DNA of 38,847 bases from Litorivicinus sp. (GCA_009886945.1 QXYM01000090.1:1-38847), one strand, 5' to 3'; counted from the stretch's first letter, positions 12,226-23,238 are shown. Notes: a model not told the origin generated them from the sequence alone. A program made the numbers and translations.

Positions 12226-13104
12226 CTACCGAAATTTCACAATCTCCACACGGTCGGGTGAGAGACCACCAGGTGCAACCAAGGGACCCAACCCTTGCGC
12301 ATGGTCAATCCTCAGTCCAGCCTCTTCGAGGAGCGACTGAACATGCACTGCGCGAGCATTGGATTCAGTGATGGCATCAGTCAGGGTTCCTCCTGGGGTG
12401 ACCGGTCGGTAGGCGACAATAGCCAATTCAGAGGCATCCAAGGACTGCATGCGAACTGCGATCTCGCGAAGTACATCGCGACTCTCGGGACTCACTCGAT
12501 TACCGGCAAATTCCACGGGCAGAATCATCCGACCGTCCGTCAACAACTCCTGCGCACCGGCGAACTGAGACTGATCGATGTCCGGTTCAACCAGTCGAAT
12601 ATGCACGTATTGGCGACGGTTGCCACGCTCGATCCCATAAGCGGATAAGTAACGAGGAACCTCGCCTTTCAGTTTCACTACAAAATACACCTGTGTGCCA
12701 TTGGGACCATAGAGTTCACGCACTTGAAACAGCGTATTGGCCCACAATCCGCTGATACCACAGCCTCTGCTTTCACACGAAAATAAAATCTCAGCACCCT
12801 GCTCGGTCATCTTGCTTTTTAACGTCGCCATGAAGGGTTCGTACTCTTCGCGAGCGCCGAGCTCGTAGGTGATATCCACCACATGCCCTTCGATATCCAG
12901 CTCTTTATCGATCACCAACCGATTATTCACTCGCTCGACCCGCTCCAGGGGCAGCCGAATTGCCGACTGCACTCCTTCTCGGTACCGCACAATCTCCGAG
13001 CCGAGTGGTCTTTCGACTTCGGGCAGATCCGATGACCCTGGAATATCGGCTGCCCAAGACAGCTGCGAAAGCATCATCGAACCAAACAAAACCCAACTCT
13101 TCAT
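12226..13104 (-). CDS. Secreted DUF4892 protein with OmpA-like C-terminal region
   Basis: A 292-residue exported protein. The start at 13104 gives a signal peptide (MKSWVLFGSMMLSQLSWA) with a likely cleavage after SWA. The central part (~30-190) resembles the DUF4892 family, with two cysteines in FSCESRGCGISG that could form a disulfide, and the WANTLFQVRELYGPNGTQVY segment. The C-terminal ~100 residues look like a degenerate OmpA/MotB peptidoglycan-associating fold: ILPVEFAGNRVSPESRDVL, then SNARAVHVQSLLEEAG and SPDRVEIVKFR. The role is unknown; periplasmic or outer-membrane association is inferred. The frame is open upstream, but that part overlaps the hydrolase gene and lacks signal-peptide character. 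Confidence 0.75.
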   Translation of the reverse strand: MKSWVLFGSMMLSQLSWAADIPGSSDLPEVERPLGSEIVRYREGVQSAIRLPLERVERVNNRLVIDKELDIEGHVVDITYELGAREEYEPFMATLKSKMTEQGAEILFSCESRGCGISGLWANTLFQVRELYGPNGTQVYFVVKLKGEVPRYLSAYGIERGNRRQYVHIRLVEPDIDQSQFAGAQELLTDGRMILPVEFAGNRVSPESRDVLREIAVRMQSLDASELAIVAYRPVTPGGTLTDAITESNARAVHVQSLLEEAGLRIDHAQGLGPLVAPGGLSPDRVEIVKFR

Positions 13105-13106
13105 TG

Positions 13107-13949
13107 CTACGAAAGCCTCTCTAGTAACCAGTTTGCGATCGCCTCTTCGGCGCCTTCTAAGTGGAGATGGTGACCACCGGGAAAAGTTTCCACCCTTATG
13201 TCCCGACAAAGTGAAATTCGTTCGGGTAAAAACAGTGGCTGTTGAAAAAAGCCCACATCACCCAAGACCAGGGAAATCGGCATTTCCAAGCGTTGAATAA
13301 ACACTTGGATTTGATTCTCATCCAAGCGAAATAATGGAGGCAATGTCAAAAATTGATCCGCAGACCAGGTCCAACCACCCTCGCTTCTCACCAAACCCCG
13401 GCGGACAATGGGCTCTGCTGCCTCTCGAGTCAAAGGCACCACGCCACCTCGAACCCGCGCTTCGATCGCTTGATCAATGGTTTCGTACACGGGCTTCGAT
13501 CGATCGCCGATCCGTTTCAATCGATCAGTCGCCTGTCTCAGCAAATCCGGCGCCTCGCCGTCGGGGTAGGTCCAGGGACCCAAGCCCTCGAGTAACCAGA
13601 GTGCGTCAATGCGATCGGGATAAGCACTCGCCACCAAGGTTGCGACTGCAGCACCCATGGAGTGTCCAAGAATCGTTGCACGCTCCCACCCGAGGGCATC
13701 CAACATCGCAATCACATCAGGCACACCATCCCAAATGTGATAAGGCCGACCGAAATGATCGGTCAATCCATGGCCCCGTTGATCGATCGCGACCACACGG
13801 CAGCCGCTCAATTTGGGTGCCAATCGTTCGAAGGACGCGGCGTTATCGAGCCATCCATGCAGGGCAAGCACCGGAACTCCATCGACAGGACCGAAGCAAA
13901 GCCCGTGAACCGTCAGCCCAGGAAGATCAAACCGAATCGATTCTGACAT
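13107..13949 (-). CDS. Alpha/beta hydrolase
   Basis: A 280-residue alpha/beta-hydrolase fold protein. It has the oxyanion region LALHGWLDNAASFERLAPKL, the IDQRGHGLTD turn, the nucleophile elbow GHSMG with Ser97, and the C-terminal catalytic histidine in FPGGHHLHLE. Overall it resembles the serine-hydrolase-like (SERHL-type) group of esterases and haloalkane-dehalogenase-like proteins. The substrate cannot be read from the sequence. It is a single cytoplasmic domain with no signal peptide. It is tightly packed: its start abuts the sixA stop, and DUF4892 begins 2 nt after its end. Confidence 0.88.
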   Translation of the reverse strand: MSESIRFDLPGLTVHGLCFGPVDGVPVLALHGWLDNAASFERLAPKLSGCRVVAIDQRGHGLTDHFGRPYHIWDGVPDVIAMLDALGWERATILGHSMGAAVATLVASAYPDRIDALWLLEGLGPWTYPDGEAPDLLRQATDRLKRIGDRSKPVYETIDQAIEARVRGGVVPLTREAAEPIVRRGLVRSEGGWTWSADQFLTLPPLFRLDENQIQVFIQRLEMPISLVLGDVGFFQQPLFLPERISLCRDIRVETFPGGHHLHLEGAEEAIANWLLERLS

Positions 13950-14416
13950 CAGGGCTGATAAGCCCCCACTAAGGTTGCTGCACCTGGCAAAAATGCAGAG
14001 AGCTTGAGGAGGTAAGCAGTTGCAGGCACCGCACGCGGCTGTACATCGACCTGTGCTTGCCCTTCGGTCAGATACCCGACGATCTCAGTTAAAATGGGTT
14101 GATGAAACACAAATAAACTCCCATCAGAGGCATGCGATTCAATCACTGCCATCGCGTCTGGCCAATCATCTTCAGGCGTGATTCCGTCAATGATCTCTGG
14201 TTCCAGATCAGACCCCAGTGACTGAAGCACCAGCGCAGCTGTTTGTTGCGCCCGAATACGCGTTGAGCAAAACACCGACGTCGGGATCCATCCCCCATTT
14301 TTTAATTGAGTCCCGGTGCGACTTGCTTCGCTTTTGCCCTTCGGCGTGAGTTCACGATCGCCGTCGTTGACGGCAAATGGAACCGCTTCACCATGCCGCA
14401 TTAATATGATGTTCAT
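13949..14416 (-). CDS. sixA: Phosphohistidine phosphatase SixA
   Basis: SixA is a small histidine-phosphatase-superfamily enzyme that in E. coli dephosphorylates the phosphotransfer domain of ArcB or the nitrogen PTS protein NPr. The ATG at 14416, placed after a strong AAAGGAGG, gives 155 residues. The signature MRHGEA carries the nucleophilic His8; [15 protein letters not shown] and FVFHQPIL supply the other active-site Arg and His residues. SixA proteins lack the long insertions of phosphoglycerate mutases, as here. It heads the minus-strand run sixA-hydrolase-DUF4892-DUF924-aceK. Confidence 0.9.
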   Translation of the reverse strand: MNIILMRHGEAVPFAVNDGDRELTPKGKSEASRTGTQLKNGGWIPTSVFCSTRIRAQQTAALVLQSLGSDLEPEIIDGITPEDDWPDAMAVIESHASDGSLFVFHQPILTEIVGYLTEGQAQVDVQPRAVPATAYLLKLSAFLPGAATLVGAYQP

Positions 14417-14443
14417 TGAGCCTCCTTTGAGGTCTGATAGTAT
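14416..14443 (+). promoter_or_regulatory. Possible sigma70 promoter of xthA
   Basis: TTGAGC (14416-14421) and TAGTAT (14438-14443) are spaced 16 nt apart, four of six consensus bases each. Transcription would start near 14450 and give a ~22-nt leader. The -35 overlaps the sixA start codon. Confidence 0.3.
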
Positions 14444-14471
14444 GCGGCCAAACCCAGACAGAAAAGACCCT

Positions 14472-15284
14472 ATGAAAATCGTTTCTTTCAATATCAATGG
14501 AATTCGTGCACGAATCCATCAACTCGAAGCCCTCAAACAACACTTAAATCCCGATGTCATCGGACTTCAGGAAGTCAAAGTGGCCGATGAGCAATTTCCT
14601 TATGATGACCTTGAATTCTTGAACTATCGATTTGATACGCACGGACAAAAAGGTCACTACGGAGTTGCCTTGGCTTCAAAACCCGAACCACTGAGGGTCG
14701 TTCGCGGCTATGCCACTGATGCTGAAGATGCGCAGCGCCGGATGATTCGCGGAGTCTACACCTTGGGAGACGGCACGGAAATCACGGTCTTTAATGGGTA
14801 CTTTCCGCAAGGGGAATCCCGAGACCACCCGATTAAGTTTCCTGCCAAAGAAGCCTTCTACCGCGATTTGCTCACGACGCTTGAAACCGAATACACACCC
14901 TCAGATCAGATTGTGATCATGGGTGATTTCAATATCGCCCCCGTTGATCACGACATCGGCATCACCGATGACGCCAAAAAGCGCTGGCTGAGGACTGGCA
15001 AAACCTCGTTCTTGCCCGAGGAGCGCGCATGGTTTGAACGGCTGATTCAATGGGGTCTTGTTGACAGTTGGCGTTCGGTCCACCCAGAGGTCTCTGATCG
15101 CTATAGCTGGTTTGACTATCGATCACGTGGTTTTGAAGATGACCCGAAACGCGGCCTTCGAATTGATCACATTCTGGTCTCCAAACCACTGATGGAACGG
15201 ATGACCGACTGTGGTATTGACTACACGTTGCGAGCAATGGACAAGCCATCCGATCACTGCCCGGTGTGGATCACTCTTGAGTAA
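14472..15284 (+). CDS. xthA: Exodeoxyribonuclease III
   Basis: XthA is the Mg2+-dependent AP endonuclease, 3'-5' exonuclease and 3'-phosphatase of base excision repair. The 270-residue product starts [21 protein letters not shown]. Metal-binding and catalytic residues are visible in LQEVKV (Glu), [13 protein letters not shown] (Asp and Asn), LRIDHILVS (Asp) and the C-terminal SDHCPVW (His). Length matches E. coli (268). The frame is open upstream, but those residues overlap sixA and have no family match. It diverges from sixA with only 55 nt between start codons and converges on the Dabb gene with a 6-nt gap. Confidence 0.97.
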   Translation: MKIVSFNINGIRARIHQLEALKQHLNPDVIGLQEVKVADEQFPYDDLEFLNYRFDTHGQKGHYGVALASKPEPLRVVRGYATDAEDAQRRMIRGVYTLGDGTEITVFNGYFPQGESRDHPIKFPAKEAFYRDLLTTLETEYTPSDQIVIMGDFNIAPVDHDIGITDDAKKRWLRTGKTSFLPEERAWFERLIQWGLVDSWRSVHPEVSDRYSWFDYRSRGFEDDPKRGLRIDHILVSKPLMERMTDCGIDYTLRAMDKPSDHCPVWITLE

Positions 15285-15290
15285 GACGCC

Positions 15291-15608
15291 TCAAGGGCGG
15301 GTGTCGGCTACCAATCGGAGTTCACGATTCGGTCGCACCCGCTCGATGGATTCTTGATACAACGGATGGGCTTTGAATTGCAACAGCGCATCGTCTGAGC
15401 CAAATTCCGCATACACCACCACATCGACTTCATTGGAGAGTTGGTCTAACTTATCGTTTAACCGCACCTCAACAAGGTCTGCGTGAGGAATATCTTCTAA
15501 AATTTTCAATCCTTCATACACCACATCCAGCTGTCCCGGATGCGCAGAAAAGAAGACAAAATGCCGAATCACAAACGTTAACGCCTTGAACTGTTCTACG
15601 AAAGTCAT
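15291..15608 (-). CDS. Dabb-domain (stress-responsive alpha/beta barrel) protein
   Basis: A 105-residue protein with the Dabb pattern: VIRHFVFFSA strand, a GLKILEDIPHADLVEVRL middle, then DVVVYAEFGSDDALLQFKAHPLYQE and the C-terminal strand. Such proteins form ferredoxin-like dimeric barrels; most are of unknown function, and a few act as cyclases. The start at ATG 15608 is preferred; a TTG at 15617 would add three residues but would put the start inside the palindrome at 15610-15628. It diverges from the carboxylase operon and could share a control region with it. Confidence 0.82.
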   Translation of the reverse strand: MTFVEQFKALTFVIRHFVFFSAHPGQLDVVYEGLKILEDIPHADLVEVRLNDKLDQLSNEVDVVVYAEFGSDDALLQFKAHPLYQESIERVRPNRELRLVADTRP

Positions 15609-15609
15609 T

Positions 15610-15628
15610 TTGCACAACTTGTGTGCAA
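15610..15628. promoter_or_regulatory. Palindrome, candidate operator upstream of the acyl-CoA carboxylase operon
   Basis: TTGCACA (15610-15616), a 5-nt spacer ACTTG, and TGTGCAA (15622-15628) form a perfect 7+7 bp inverted repeat. It lies between the divergent Dabb and carboxyltransferase genes, where a transcription factor controlling either could bind. No hairpin-terminator features (T-tract) accompany it. The binding protein is unknown. Confidence 0.45.
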
Positions 15629-15686
15629 TGCATCATGATAGCCGATTGACCGAATCCGCGTACAGAAAGATAAGGACTGAACACCC

Positions 15687-17354
15687 ATGGTTGGATTAGC
15701 CAAAAGCGCCCATCTCACCAATCCTTTCCACGCACCCGAGGAAAAGCGATTTGAGATCCCTGGTGAAATTGCCCGCAAACCGGGCATTTATGAAGACGCA
15801 CTGAAAGCCGGCTGGGAACTCCAGCAACGCCCTCAAGGTGCTCCTGTTGCTGCGATCGAACGTCAGCACCAAAAAAATCGAATGACCGTGTGGGAACGGA
15901 TTCGATTATTGGTGGATGAAGAACCCACCATCCTCTTTCAAAACTGGGGACCAAACCTCGATGGTGCCAGCCTCGTCACCGCACTGGCGAAAGTCGGAGG
16001 CCGGGACGTTGCCATCTATGGACACGATTTTACCGTTCGTGCGGGATCGATGGATGCAACCAACGGCTCAAAACTCGCACAGCTCTTTGCGACCGCCGGA
16101 AAGCTTGGTATCCCAGTTGTTGGGTTTAATGACTCAGCGGGCGCTTATGTCCCAGCTGGGGTTGGGGGACTCGACGGCTATGCCGAGGCCTTCCGGGCTC
16201 TCCGTGAGATTTCAGGTCGTGTTCCATCGATCATGTGCATGTTTGGATTCAACGCCGGCGGAGGCTCATATCTACCGCGCCAAGGATCCTTTGTCATCCA
16301 ACCCAATGACACCTTCTTTGGGTTGACAGGCCCGTCCGTCATCAAAAGTGTGCTCGGCGAAGATGTGACACCCGACGAACTGGGAGGCCCTCGTGTGCAC
16401 AGCCAGACTGGCGTCACCGACTTCGTGGTCGATGATGAGGTTCAAGCGATCCGCAAAGTCCGTCGACTGTTGCGCTTTCTGCCATCAAACAATGAAACAA
16501 TGGCCCCGTTCCAACCAACATCGGACCCAATTTCACGAAAAACCTGGGATGCCGATATTCTCTTGAAACGCGCGTTCAATTCGCCAAGCGGTTTTAATAC
16601 TCCGCTGGATGTCACCATCATGATTCAACAAATTTGCGACCATGGGGATTTTTACGAGTTCCAGCCAAATCGGGCTCGGAATACGATCTGCGCCTTTGGA
16701 CGCATTGCAGGTCACGTGATCGGCTTCTGTGCAAACAATTCCGCAGTCGCCTCAGGGCAAATTGATATCGATGCAGCGCTCAAAAACGCCCGGTTCATCC
16801 GATTCTGTAATCTCTACAACATTCCCATGTTATTTATGGAAGACACCACCGGTTTCTTGCCGGGCCGCGATCAAGAAAGTCGAGGCATTGTTCAGGCCGG
16901 TCGTGCCATGCTCGATGCTATCATCGATCTTCGCGTTCCACGTTTTCTGTTAATTATCCGAAATGCCTTTGGTGGCGCCTATGCCGCATTCAACAACTAC
17001 AAACTCGGCGCCGATATGGTCTTCGCACTACCCACCACTCGCTTGGCAGTCATGGGTCCTGCGGGTAAAGAATTTGTCTATAAAGATGAACTCAAGGCGT
17101 TACGCCTCGAAGCGAAAACCCGCGCAGCCAAGGGTGATGCGGAAGCAACACAGTGGCTCAAAGAACAGGAAATGCTCTTGGGCCAGCGCTATGAAGCTGA
17201 GCTGATGAACCCGAAAGAGGCGCTCTCTTTAGGTTCGATCAGCCAAATCGTGATGCCTCAGGATTTACGACACACTCTCGGTGACAATTTCATCCGTTAC
17301 ATCAAGGCCTACCAGCCGAAACCGATGACCGCGATCCAGAGGGAGTTTCACTAA
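15687..17354 (+). CDS. Acyl-CoA (probably propionyl-CoA) carboxylase, carboxyltransferase subunit
   Basis: A 555-residue biotin-dependent carboxyltransferase transferring CO2 from carboxybiotin to an acyl-CoA. It has the two crotonase-like halves: [20 protein letters not shown] (~150-170, first oxyanion region), and [21 protein letters not shown] with [19 protein letters not shown] in the second half. The stretch [14 protein letters not shown] replaces the AVMGPEGAV-type loop common in propionyl-CoA carboxylase beta chains. Context (mutase, MeaB, epimerase) makes propionyl-CoA the likely substrate. An AAGGA at 15672-15676 precedes the ATG. The stop overlaps the biotin carboxylase start (TAATG). 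Slightly longer than typical PccB (510-540). Acetyl-CoA or another acyl-CoA cannot be excluded. Confidence 0.88.
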   Translation: MVGLAKSAHLTNPFHAPEEKRFEIPGEIARKPGIYEDALKAGWELQQRPQGAPVAAIERQHQKNRMTVWERIRLLVDEEPTILFQNWGPNLDGASLVTALAKVGGRDVAIYGHDFTVRAGSMDATNGSKLAQLFATAGKLGIPVVGFNDSAGAYVPAGVGGLDGYAEAFRALREISGRVPSIMCMFGFNAGGGSYLPRQGSFVIQPNDTFFGLTGPSVIKSVLGEDVTPDELGGPRVHSQTGVTDFVVDDEVQAIRKVRRLLRFLPSNNETMAPFQPTSDPISRKTWDADILLKRAFNSPSGFNTPLDVTIMIQQICDHGDFYEFQPNRARNTICAFGRIAGHVIGFCANNSAVASGQIDIDAALKNARFIRFCNLYNIPMLFMEDTTGFLPGRDQESRGIVQAGRAMLDAIIDLRVPRFLLIIRNAFGGAYAAFNNYKLGADMVFALPTTRLAVMGPAGKEFVYKDELKALRLEAKTRAAKGDAEATQWLKEQEMLLGQRYEAELMNPKEALSLGSISQIVMPQDLRHTLGDNFIRYIKAYQPKPMTAIQREFH

Positions 17355-20131
17355 TGAGCCACGATTATATTCACCAAAACCGTCGCTTATCCCAGTCGAA
17401 CGCGTCCTGGATTCAGCAATTTGCTTGCGAAGACATTGACTGTTTAATCATTTGCCGGGGACCCATCCGCAAAGAGGTCATGGATGTCTTCACCGAGATG
17501 GGCGCCAAATACAGCATTCTGTTGTCAGAAAAAGATTCCATTATTTATCAAAATGCGCTGGCTCCAGAATTACGGTTGATCTCGGATCCGACCCGCATCC
17601 ATCGAGTACCGGATTATACCGGTGCCAGCAAAGAGGAGCGCGATCAACGGATCCAACAAATCATCCAAATCGCAAAAGACAACGGTCATAATTCGATCTT
17701 TGCAGGCTACGGCTTCATGGCTGAAGACGAGAGTCTGGTGCGTGCCATCGAGGAATCAGGATTAACTTTTATTGGTCCTTGCTCACGCACCGTTCGCCAG
17801 GCCGGACTGAAAGACGAAGCCAAACGCACGGCGCTTGCCGCTGATGTTTCAGTAGTCCCTGGTGTTGACGACCTCACAGTCCGAACGCTACTCGCCAAAG
17901 CCAGTCGTGAGGGTGGCCTTGATGTCATCGCGAAAGCTCACCAACTGCAGATTCCTGACGGCGCCTCGGATGCTGATCAAGCCGAAGCCCTTTTGGCAGC
18001 CAGTTATCAGGCGCTCGTTGATGTCATCAGCATCGACGAGATCGCCGCACAAGCCGAGATTGAAGTTGCCAAATTGTTTGATCAACAACCGAATAATCGG
18101 ATTCGCTTGAAAGCAATTGGTGGCGGTGGCGGTAAAGGTCAACGCATCCTGGTGGCGCCAAAGGACTACCCTGGCGACCATCATACGCAGGTCAAAGACG
18201 CAGCATCCAAAGTGCCTGCGCTCCTGCGTGAAGTGTTAAATGAGGTCAAAGCCACCGGTCGTGGCGATAACAAGAACGTGTTGATCGAGCTGAATATCGA
18301 AACCACGCGTCACCAAGAAATCCAGGTCATCGGTAATGGCGAGTGGTGCCTCACGCTCGGTGGACGCGACTGCTCGCTGCAGATGCATGAACAGAAACTG
18401 TTGGAAGTCTCAACCACAGTGGAGAGCTTGCAACGTGCGATCGATGCTTCGGATCAACATCCGGCGCAACAAGAAGCCTTGGCAATGGATCTCGCCATCC
18501 TCGAGCGGATGGAAGACGAAGCCACACGCTTCGGCTCGGCGGTCGGATTGGATTCGGTATCGACCTTCGAATGTATCGTCGATGCCGACCAACACTTTTT
18601 CATGGAGATGAATACCCGCATCCAGGTTGAACACCGCGTCAGCGAACTCTGCTACGGCTTACGGTTTGAAAATCCCAATGATCCGTCTGAAGCCTTCGTC
18701 GTCAACTCATTGGTTGAAGCCATGGCCATTATCGCCTGGCACAAACACAAGCTTCCAAAACCCACTCGCGTCCCACGCGTCACTGCCTCGGTTGAGGCGC
18801 GACTGAACGCAACGAACGCAGGACTGGCACCGCATGCAGGCGGCGTCATTGAGCACTGGTCTTCACCAATTGCCGGTGAGATTCGTGATGACCAAGGGAT
18901 CTGTGTCAAAAATCCAGATACCGGCGCCTTCATGAAATACACCCTCGCAGGTGCTTACGACTCCAATGTCGCCTTGCTGTTAACCGTTGGTGATGATCGA
19001 GTGGTCAGTTATGAGCGGATGGCTGAAGTACTGCGCAGAATGACAATTGACGGTCAGGATGTGCAAACCAATCTCGAATTTCACTACGGACTGGTCCACT
19101 GGTTCTTGGCCAAGAATCCCTATGCCAAATCAACCACAGCCTTTATCCAGCCGTACCTGACTTTGACCGGATTACTCTTTGAACAGGCACAAAAAATCGA
19201 TTTACATGCTGGCTTCCAGTACCTCGCAGATCGATCCGGTGCTCCTGAGATCTTTGCGAGAAAGCAAACGCTCATCACCCGCCCCTTAACCTGCTTAATG
19301 ACCAATCCTCACCGATTGATTGGATGGATTTCAAAGGTCCGGTCCGATTGGACGGTCAACGCAGGTCAATTCAACTGGCAATCAAATCCATTCCACGTGT
19401 TAGCTGAGCTGTATCACTACCTCAATATGGACTTTGTTGAGGGGGCTCCCGCGCTTGAAGTGATCTGGGATCATGATCAAACCATTCTCGAGCAAGGATT
19501 GAGTTTCTATCAGGATCTCGACAACAAACTTGGTCCGAACGATTGGAATCAATGGCAACAGATCTTAAACCAGACATCCCCACCCGACGGGATTGATCCA
19601 AGTCTCTGGGCGGACATTCAAGCCGCTCATCAAGGCTTCCAGGCAGGACTTGAGCTTTTAGCAGTGGTTGCTCAATCAGCGCTCGCAGTGGGCTTTGATG
19701 AGCTCACCGTTGAAGCCGATCTCACGGTCGTCATCCCTGAGCGGTTGAAGGATCCAGAACTGACCGAACACGCACGCAAAATCCTCGTACCGCCACCAGT
19801 GGCCTCCGCCAACGAGATCGTTGCGATGTCAGGTGGGATGTTCTACGCCCAAGAAACACCGGGCGCGCCACACTTCTTACAAGTCGGAAGCCACTTTGAG
19901 GTCGGCGATCCTCTCTACATTATCGAGGTCATGAAGATGTTCAATAAAGTGTATGCTGAATTTTCTGGGACCGTGACTGAAGCGCTGATCGAACAAAGTG
20001 ATGGAGTCATCGTGAAAAAAGGTCAGCCTTTATACCGCATCGAGCCTGATGAAGTGGCCGAAGAGATTGACGAAGACATGGTTGCCCAAGCCCGTCTTTC
20101 GTATACCGTCGAACAACTCAGTACGTTGTGA
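17354..20131 (+). CDS. Unusual 925-residue biotin carboxylase / biotin carrier subunit of the acyl-CoA carboxylase
   Basis: This subunit carboxylates its own biotin with ATP and bicarbonate and hands it to the adjacent carboxyltransferase. The BC N-domain begins at ~28 ([12 protein letters not shown]) and contains [20 protein letters not shown]. The ATP-grasp Gly loop [10 protein letters not shown] is at 253-262, about 65 residues later than expected after allowing for the N-terminal extension, so a helical insertion sits at ~195-250. [19 protein letters not shown] and [10 protein letters not shown] (418-427) keep catalytic and metal residues. A long middle region (~560-830) precedes the BCCP domain with the biotinylation site EVMKM, Lys861. 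A ~60-residue C-terminal part ends in an acidic tail. Typical PccA is ~670 residues. Propionyl-CoA specificity is inferred from neighbours. Confidence 0.87.
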   Translation: MSHDYIHQNRRLSQSNASWIQQFACEDIDCLIICRGPIRKEVMDVFTEMGAKYSILLSEKDSIIYQNALAPELRLISDPTRIHRVPDYTGASKEERDQRIQQIIQIAKDNGHNSIFAGYGFMAEDESLVRAIEESGLTFIGPCSRTVRQAGLKDEAKRTALAADVSVVPGVDDLTVRTLLAKASREGGLDVIAKAHQLQIPDGASDADQAEALLAASYQALVDVISIDEIAAQAEIEVAKLFDQQPNNRIRLKAIGGGGGKGQRILVAPKDYPGDHHTQVKDAASKVPALLREVLNEVKATGRGDNKNVLIELNIETTRHQEIQVIGNGEWCLTLGGRDCSLQMHEQKLLEVSTTVESLQRAIDASDQHPAQQEALAMDLAILERMEDEATRFGSAVGLDSVSTFECIVDADQHFFMEMNTRIQVEHRVSELCYGLRFENPNDPSEAFVVNSLVEAMAIIAWHKHKLPKPTRVPRVTASVEARLNATNAGLAPHAGGVIEHWSSPIAGEIRDDQGICVKNPDTGAFMKYTLAGAYDSNVALLLTVGDDRVVSYERMAEVLRRMTIDGQDVQTNLEFHYGLVHWFLAKNPYAKSTTAFIQPYLTLTGLLFEQAQKIDLHAGFQYLADRSGAPEIFARKQTLITRPLTCLMTNPHRLIGWISKVRSDWTVNAGQFNWQSNPFHVLAELYHYLNMDFVEGAPALEVIWDHDQTILEQGLSFYQDLDNKLGPNDWNQWQQILNQTSPPDGIDPSLWADIQAAHQGFQAGLELLAVVAQSALAVGFDELTVEADLTVVIPERLKDPELTEHARKILVPPPVASANEIVAMSGGMFYAQETPGAPHFLQVGSHFEVGDPLYIIEVMKMFNKVYAEFSGTVTEALIEQSDGVIVKKGQPLYRIEPDEVAEEIDEDMVAQARLSYTVEQLSTL

Positions 20132-20138
20132 GGACCGC

Positions 20139-22274
20139 ATGACAGACAAAAAGCAATGGGAAGCGTTGGTTGCCAAAGAATCCAAAGGACTGTCACCGGA
20201 TGAGATGACTTGGTTCACACCCGAAGGGATTGGACTGAAAATCCTCTACACCGAAGAGGACGTTCAGCATCTGGATCAACGGAACAGTCTCCCTGGAATG
20301 GCACCTTTCATGCGCGGCCCCAAAGCGACCATGTACGCTGGTCGCCCTTGGACCATCCGTCAATATGCCGGATTCTCCACCGCTGAAGAATCCAACGCGT
20401 TTTATCGCAAAGCCCTAGCAGCTGGTGGCCAGGGCGTTTCTGTTGCCTTTGATTTGGCCACCCATCGCGGTTATGACTCCGATCATCCTCGTGTCTCAGG
20501 TGATGTCGGAAAGGCCGGTGTGGCGATCGATTCAGTGGAAGATATGAAGATCTTGTTTGATGGTATCCCGCTTGACCAGGTCTCGGTCTCCATGACCATG
20601 AACGGTGCAGTCCTACCAGTCCTTGCAGGTTATATTGTCGCTGCCGAGGAACAAGGAGTCAGCCAAGATCAACTCTCAGGAACGATCCAGAACGACATCC
20701 TGAAAGAATTTATGGTCCGTAACACCTATATTTATCCACCCGAACCCTCGATGCGGATCATCGGTGACATCATCGGCTACTGTTCTGAACATATGCCGAA
20801 ATTCAACACCATTTCCATCTCTGGCTACCATATTCAGGAAGCCGGAGCCGATGCAGCCCTCGAACTGGCCTATACGCTCGCTGACGGCAAAGAATACATT
20901 CGGACGGCTTTAGCGGCTGGACTCGATATCGACCAGTTTGCTCCACGTTTGTCCTTTTTCTTCGGCATTGGAATGAACTTCTACATGGAAATCGCGAAGC
21001 TCCGAGCGGCGCGACTCTTGTGGAACGAGATCGTCAATGAATTCAATCCAACATCAGAACGATCAACCGTCTTGCGAACCCATTGTCAAACCTCGGGCTG
21101 GTCATTGACCGAACAAGATCCATACAACAACGTCGTTCGCACGACCATCGAGGCAATGGCTGCTGTGTTTGGCGGCACTCAATCCTTGCACACCAACTCC
21201 TTTGATGAGGCGATTGCCTTGCCGACTGAGTTCAGTGCCCGTATCGCGCGGAATACCCAGTTGATTCTGCAAGAAGAAACAGGCATCCGCCAGGTGGTCG
21301 ATCCTTGGGGTGGTTCTTACCTGATGGAGTCGCTGACCCATGAATTGGCAGAGCGCGCCCGTGAGTTGATCGCTGAAGTTGAAAAAGAAGGCGGCATGGC
21401 AAAGGCGATTGAGGCCGGCCTACCTAAGCTCCGTATCGAGGAATCAGCCACCAACAAACAAGCGCGAATTGACCGCGGTGAAGATGTCATCGTTGGCGTC
21501 AACAAATACACACTACCAGAAGGATCTGAAGAGGACATCGACGTTCTCTCCATCGACAATGAAAAAGTTCGCGACGCACAGATTGAGCGCTTACAGCGCA
21601 TCAAGGGAACACGTGATCAAGCGCGCGCTGATGCCTGCCTGAAGGCCATTACTGATTGTGCCACTGGAGGTTCTGGCAACCTTCTCGGCTTAGCTGTCGA
21701 AGCCACACGTGCGCGGTGTACAGTTGGTGAAATCTCTGATGCAATGGAGATTGTCTTTCAACGATTCCAAGCAACTCATCGGAGTGTCTCAGGCGTGTAT
21801 GGTAGCCATTTTAAGGATGATGCAGATTGGCAGGCGCTCACCACGCGAATTGCTGAGTTCGAGTCCAATCAAGGACGCCGGCCACGGATTTTAGTGGCCA
21901 AAATGGGGCAAGATGGTCACGACCGTGGCGCGAAAGTCGTCGCCACTGCCTTTGCAGACTTGGGATTTGATGTCGATTTAAGCCCCATGTTTTCCACACC
22001 CGAAGAAGTCGCGCGTCAAGCCATCGAGAATGATGTTCATGCCATCGGTGTCAGCTCGCTGGCAGCTGGTCACCTGACACTGATTCCAGAGCTCAAAGCA
22101 GCGCTCGCCAAAGAAGGTGCTGATGATATTGTCGTCTTCGCCGGCGGCGTCATTCCAAGAAAGGATTATCAAGCGCTCTATGAGCAAGGTGTTGCCGCGA
22201 TTTTTGGTCCCGGAACCAAGATCCCAGCCTGTGCTAAATCGGTTCTCGATGCCATTGAGAACACCAGTGCCTGA
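20139..22274 (+). CDS. Methylmalonyl-CoA mutase (adenosylcobalamin-dependent)
   Basis: A 711-residue single-chain mutase interconverting (R)-methylmalonyl-CoA and succinyl-CoA by a radical mechanism. The TIM-barrel domain holds [37 protein letters not shown] (substrate-binding) and [14 protein letters not shown]. The C-terminal B12-binding domain has DGHDRG at 592-597, where His594 is the lower axial cobalt ligand, then [12 protein letters not shown] and GGVIPRKDY. Length and domain order match the catalytic alpha chain, homologous to E. coli ScpA and human MUT, and no small beta subunit is present. It is preceded by GAGGACC 6 nt after the biotin carboxylase stop and overlaps meaB at its end. 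It requires B12, whose synthesis genes are not in the window. Confidence 0.97.
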   Translation: MTDKKQWEALVAKESKGLSPDEMTWFTPEGIGLKILYTEEDVQHLDQRNSLPGMAPFMRGPKATMYAGRPWTIRQYAGFSTAEESNAFYRKALAAGGQGVSVAFDLATHRGYDSDHPRVSGDVGKAGVAIDSVEDMKILFDGIPLDQVSVSMTMNGAVLPVLAGYIVAAEEQGVSQDQLSGTIQNDILKEFMVRNTYIYPPEPSMRIIGDIIGYCSEHMPKFNTISISGYHIQEAGADAALELAYTLADGKEYIRTALAAGLDIDQFAPRLSFFFGIGMNFYMEIAKLRAARLLWNEIVNEFNPTSERSTVLRTHCQTSGWSLTEQDPYNNVVRTTIEAMAAVFGGTQSLHTNSFDEAIALPTEFSARIARNTQLILQEETGIRQVVDPWGGSYLMESLTHELAERARELIAEVEKEGGMAKAIEAGLPKLRIEESATNKQARIDRGEDVIVGVNKYTLPEGSEEDIDVLSIDNEKVRDAQIERLQRIKGTRDQARADACLKAITDCATGGSGNLLGLAVEATRARCTVGEISDAMEIVFQRFQATHRSVSGVYGSHFKDDADWQALTTRIAEFESNQGRRPRILVAKMGQDGHDRGAKVVATAFADLGFDVDLSPMFSTPEEVARQAIENDVHAIGVSSLAAGHLTLIPELKAALAKEGADDIVVFAGGVIPRKDYQALYEQGVAAIFGPGTKIPACAKSVLDAIENTSA

Positions 22275-23238
22275 GATCGACTTTCAAGCACTCCGCAATG
22301 GCCAGCGCCGCGCGCTGGCCAAAGCCATTACGCTGATCGAGTCCAGCCACCCATCACACCGCAAACAGGCTGCTGCGCTTCTTGAGCGCTGCCTTCCACA
22401 CAGTGGACAGAGTCTCAGAATTGGCATTTCAGGGGTCCCTGGCGTGGGCAAATCAACCTTTATTGAAGCCTTTGGGCTGTTTCTAATTGGTCTTGGAAAG
22501 CGCGTTGGTGTTCTCGCTGTCGACCCCTCGTCACCCTTGCATGGTGGTTCAATCTTAGGTGACAAAACACGCATGGAACGGCTCTCACGCGAGGATCATG
22601 CGTTTATTCGACCGTCTCCGGCTGGCCGCTCGCTCGGTGGTGTCGCCAACCGAACGCGAGAAGCCATTTTAGTCGCTGAATCTGCAGGGTTCGATGTCAT
22701 CCTGGTGGAAACCGTGGGTGTTGGACAAAGCGAATACGAAGTCCACTCAATGACCGATCTTTTTTTAGTACTGATGCAACCCGGTGCCGGTGATGAGCTG
22801 CAGGGGATCAAAAAAGGAATTTTGGAGTTGGCCGATTTGATTGTTGTCAATAAAGCCGACGGGGACGCCGAACGACTCGCCAGTCAATCAGTCGTGCATT
22901 ACAAAAACGCCATGGGCTTTCTGAATCATCAGGGCTTTTGGACACCCGAGGTGCTCTCGGTCAGTTCAATCGAACCGCGAGGCATCGATACCCTCTGGGA
23001 ACGAATGGTCGCCTACTGTGAGGCTGGATCCGAAGCCATTCCTGCTCGCCGAGCCGCACAGGCCAGTCAATGGTTCGAACGATTGTTAAATGACGGCGTC
23101 ACCGAACTTCTGAAGGCTAACGCTACTTGGGCTGACCTTTATCAGGCGCAAAAACAACGGGTTGCAAACGGTGACATCGCGCCACCTCAGGCCGCACTGG
23201 CCTGCATTGAACCTCTGGAAAACGCGCTCAAGTCTTAA
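22249..23238 (+). CDS. meaB: MeaB-family GTPase chaperone of methylmalonyl-CoA mutase
   Basis: MeaB/ArgK is a SIMIBI-class G protein that protects the mutase from inactivation and gates cofactor loading. The 329 residues from the ATG at 22249 contain Walker [10 protein letters not shown] at ~62-70, [21 protein letters not shown] (switch I-like), [15 protein letters not shown] (Walker B and switch region) and the NKADGD guanine-specificity motif. The start lies inside the mutase gene; a GTG at 22267 is an alternative, 6 residues shorter. Overlap of 26 nt with the mutase gene suggests balanced synthesis. The 3' end overlaps the opposing CBS gene by 4 nt. Confidence 0.95.
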   Translation: MPLRTPVPEIDFQALRNGQRRALAKAITLIESSHPSHRKQAAALLERCLPHSGQSLRIGISGVPGVGKSTFIEAFGLFLIGLGKRVGVLAVDPSSPLHGGSILGDKTRMERLSREDHAFIRPSPAGRSLGGVANRTREAILVAESAGFDVILVETVGVGQSEYEVHSMTDLFLVLMQPGAGDELQGIKKGILELADLIVVNKADGDAERLASQSVVHYKNAMGFLNHQGFWTPEVLSVSSIEPRGIDTLWERMVAYCEAGSEAIPARRAAQASQWFERLLNDGVTELLKANATWADLYQAQKQRVANGDIAPPQAALACIEPLENALKS

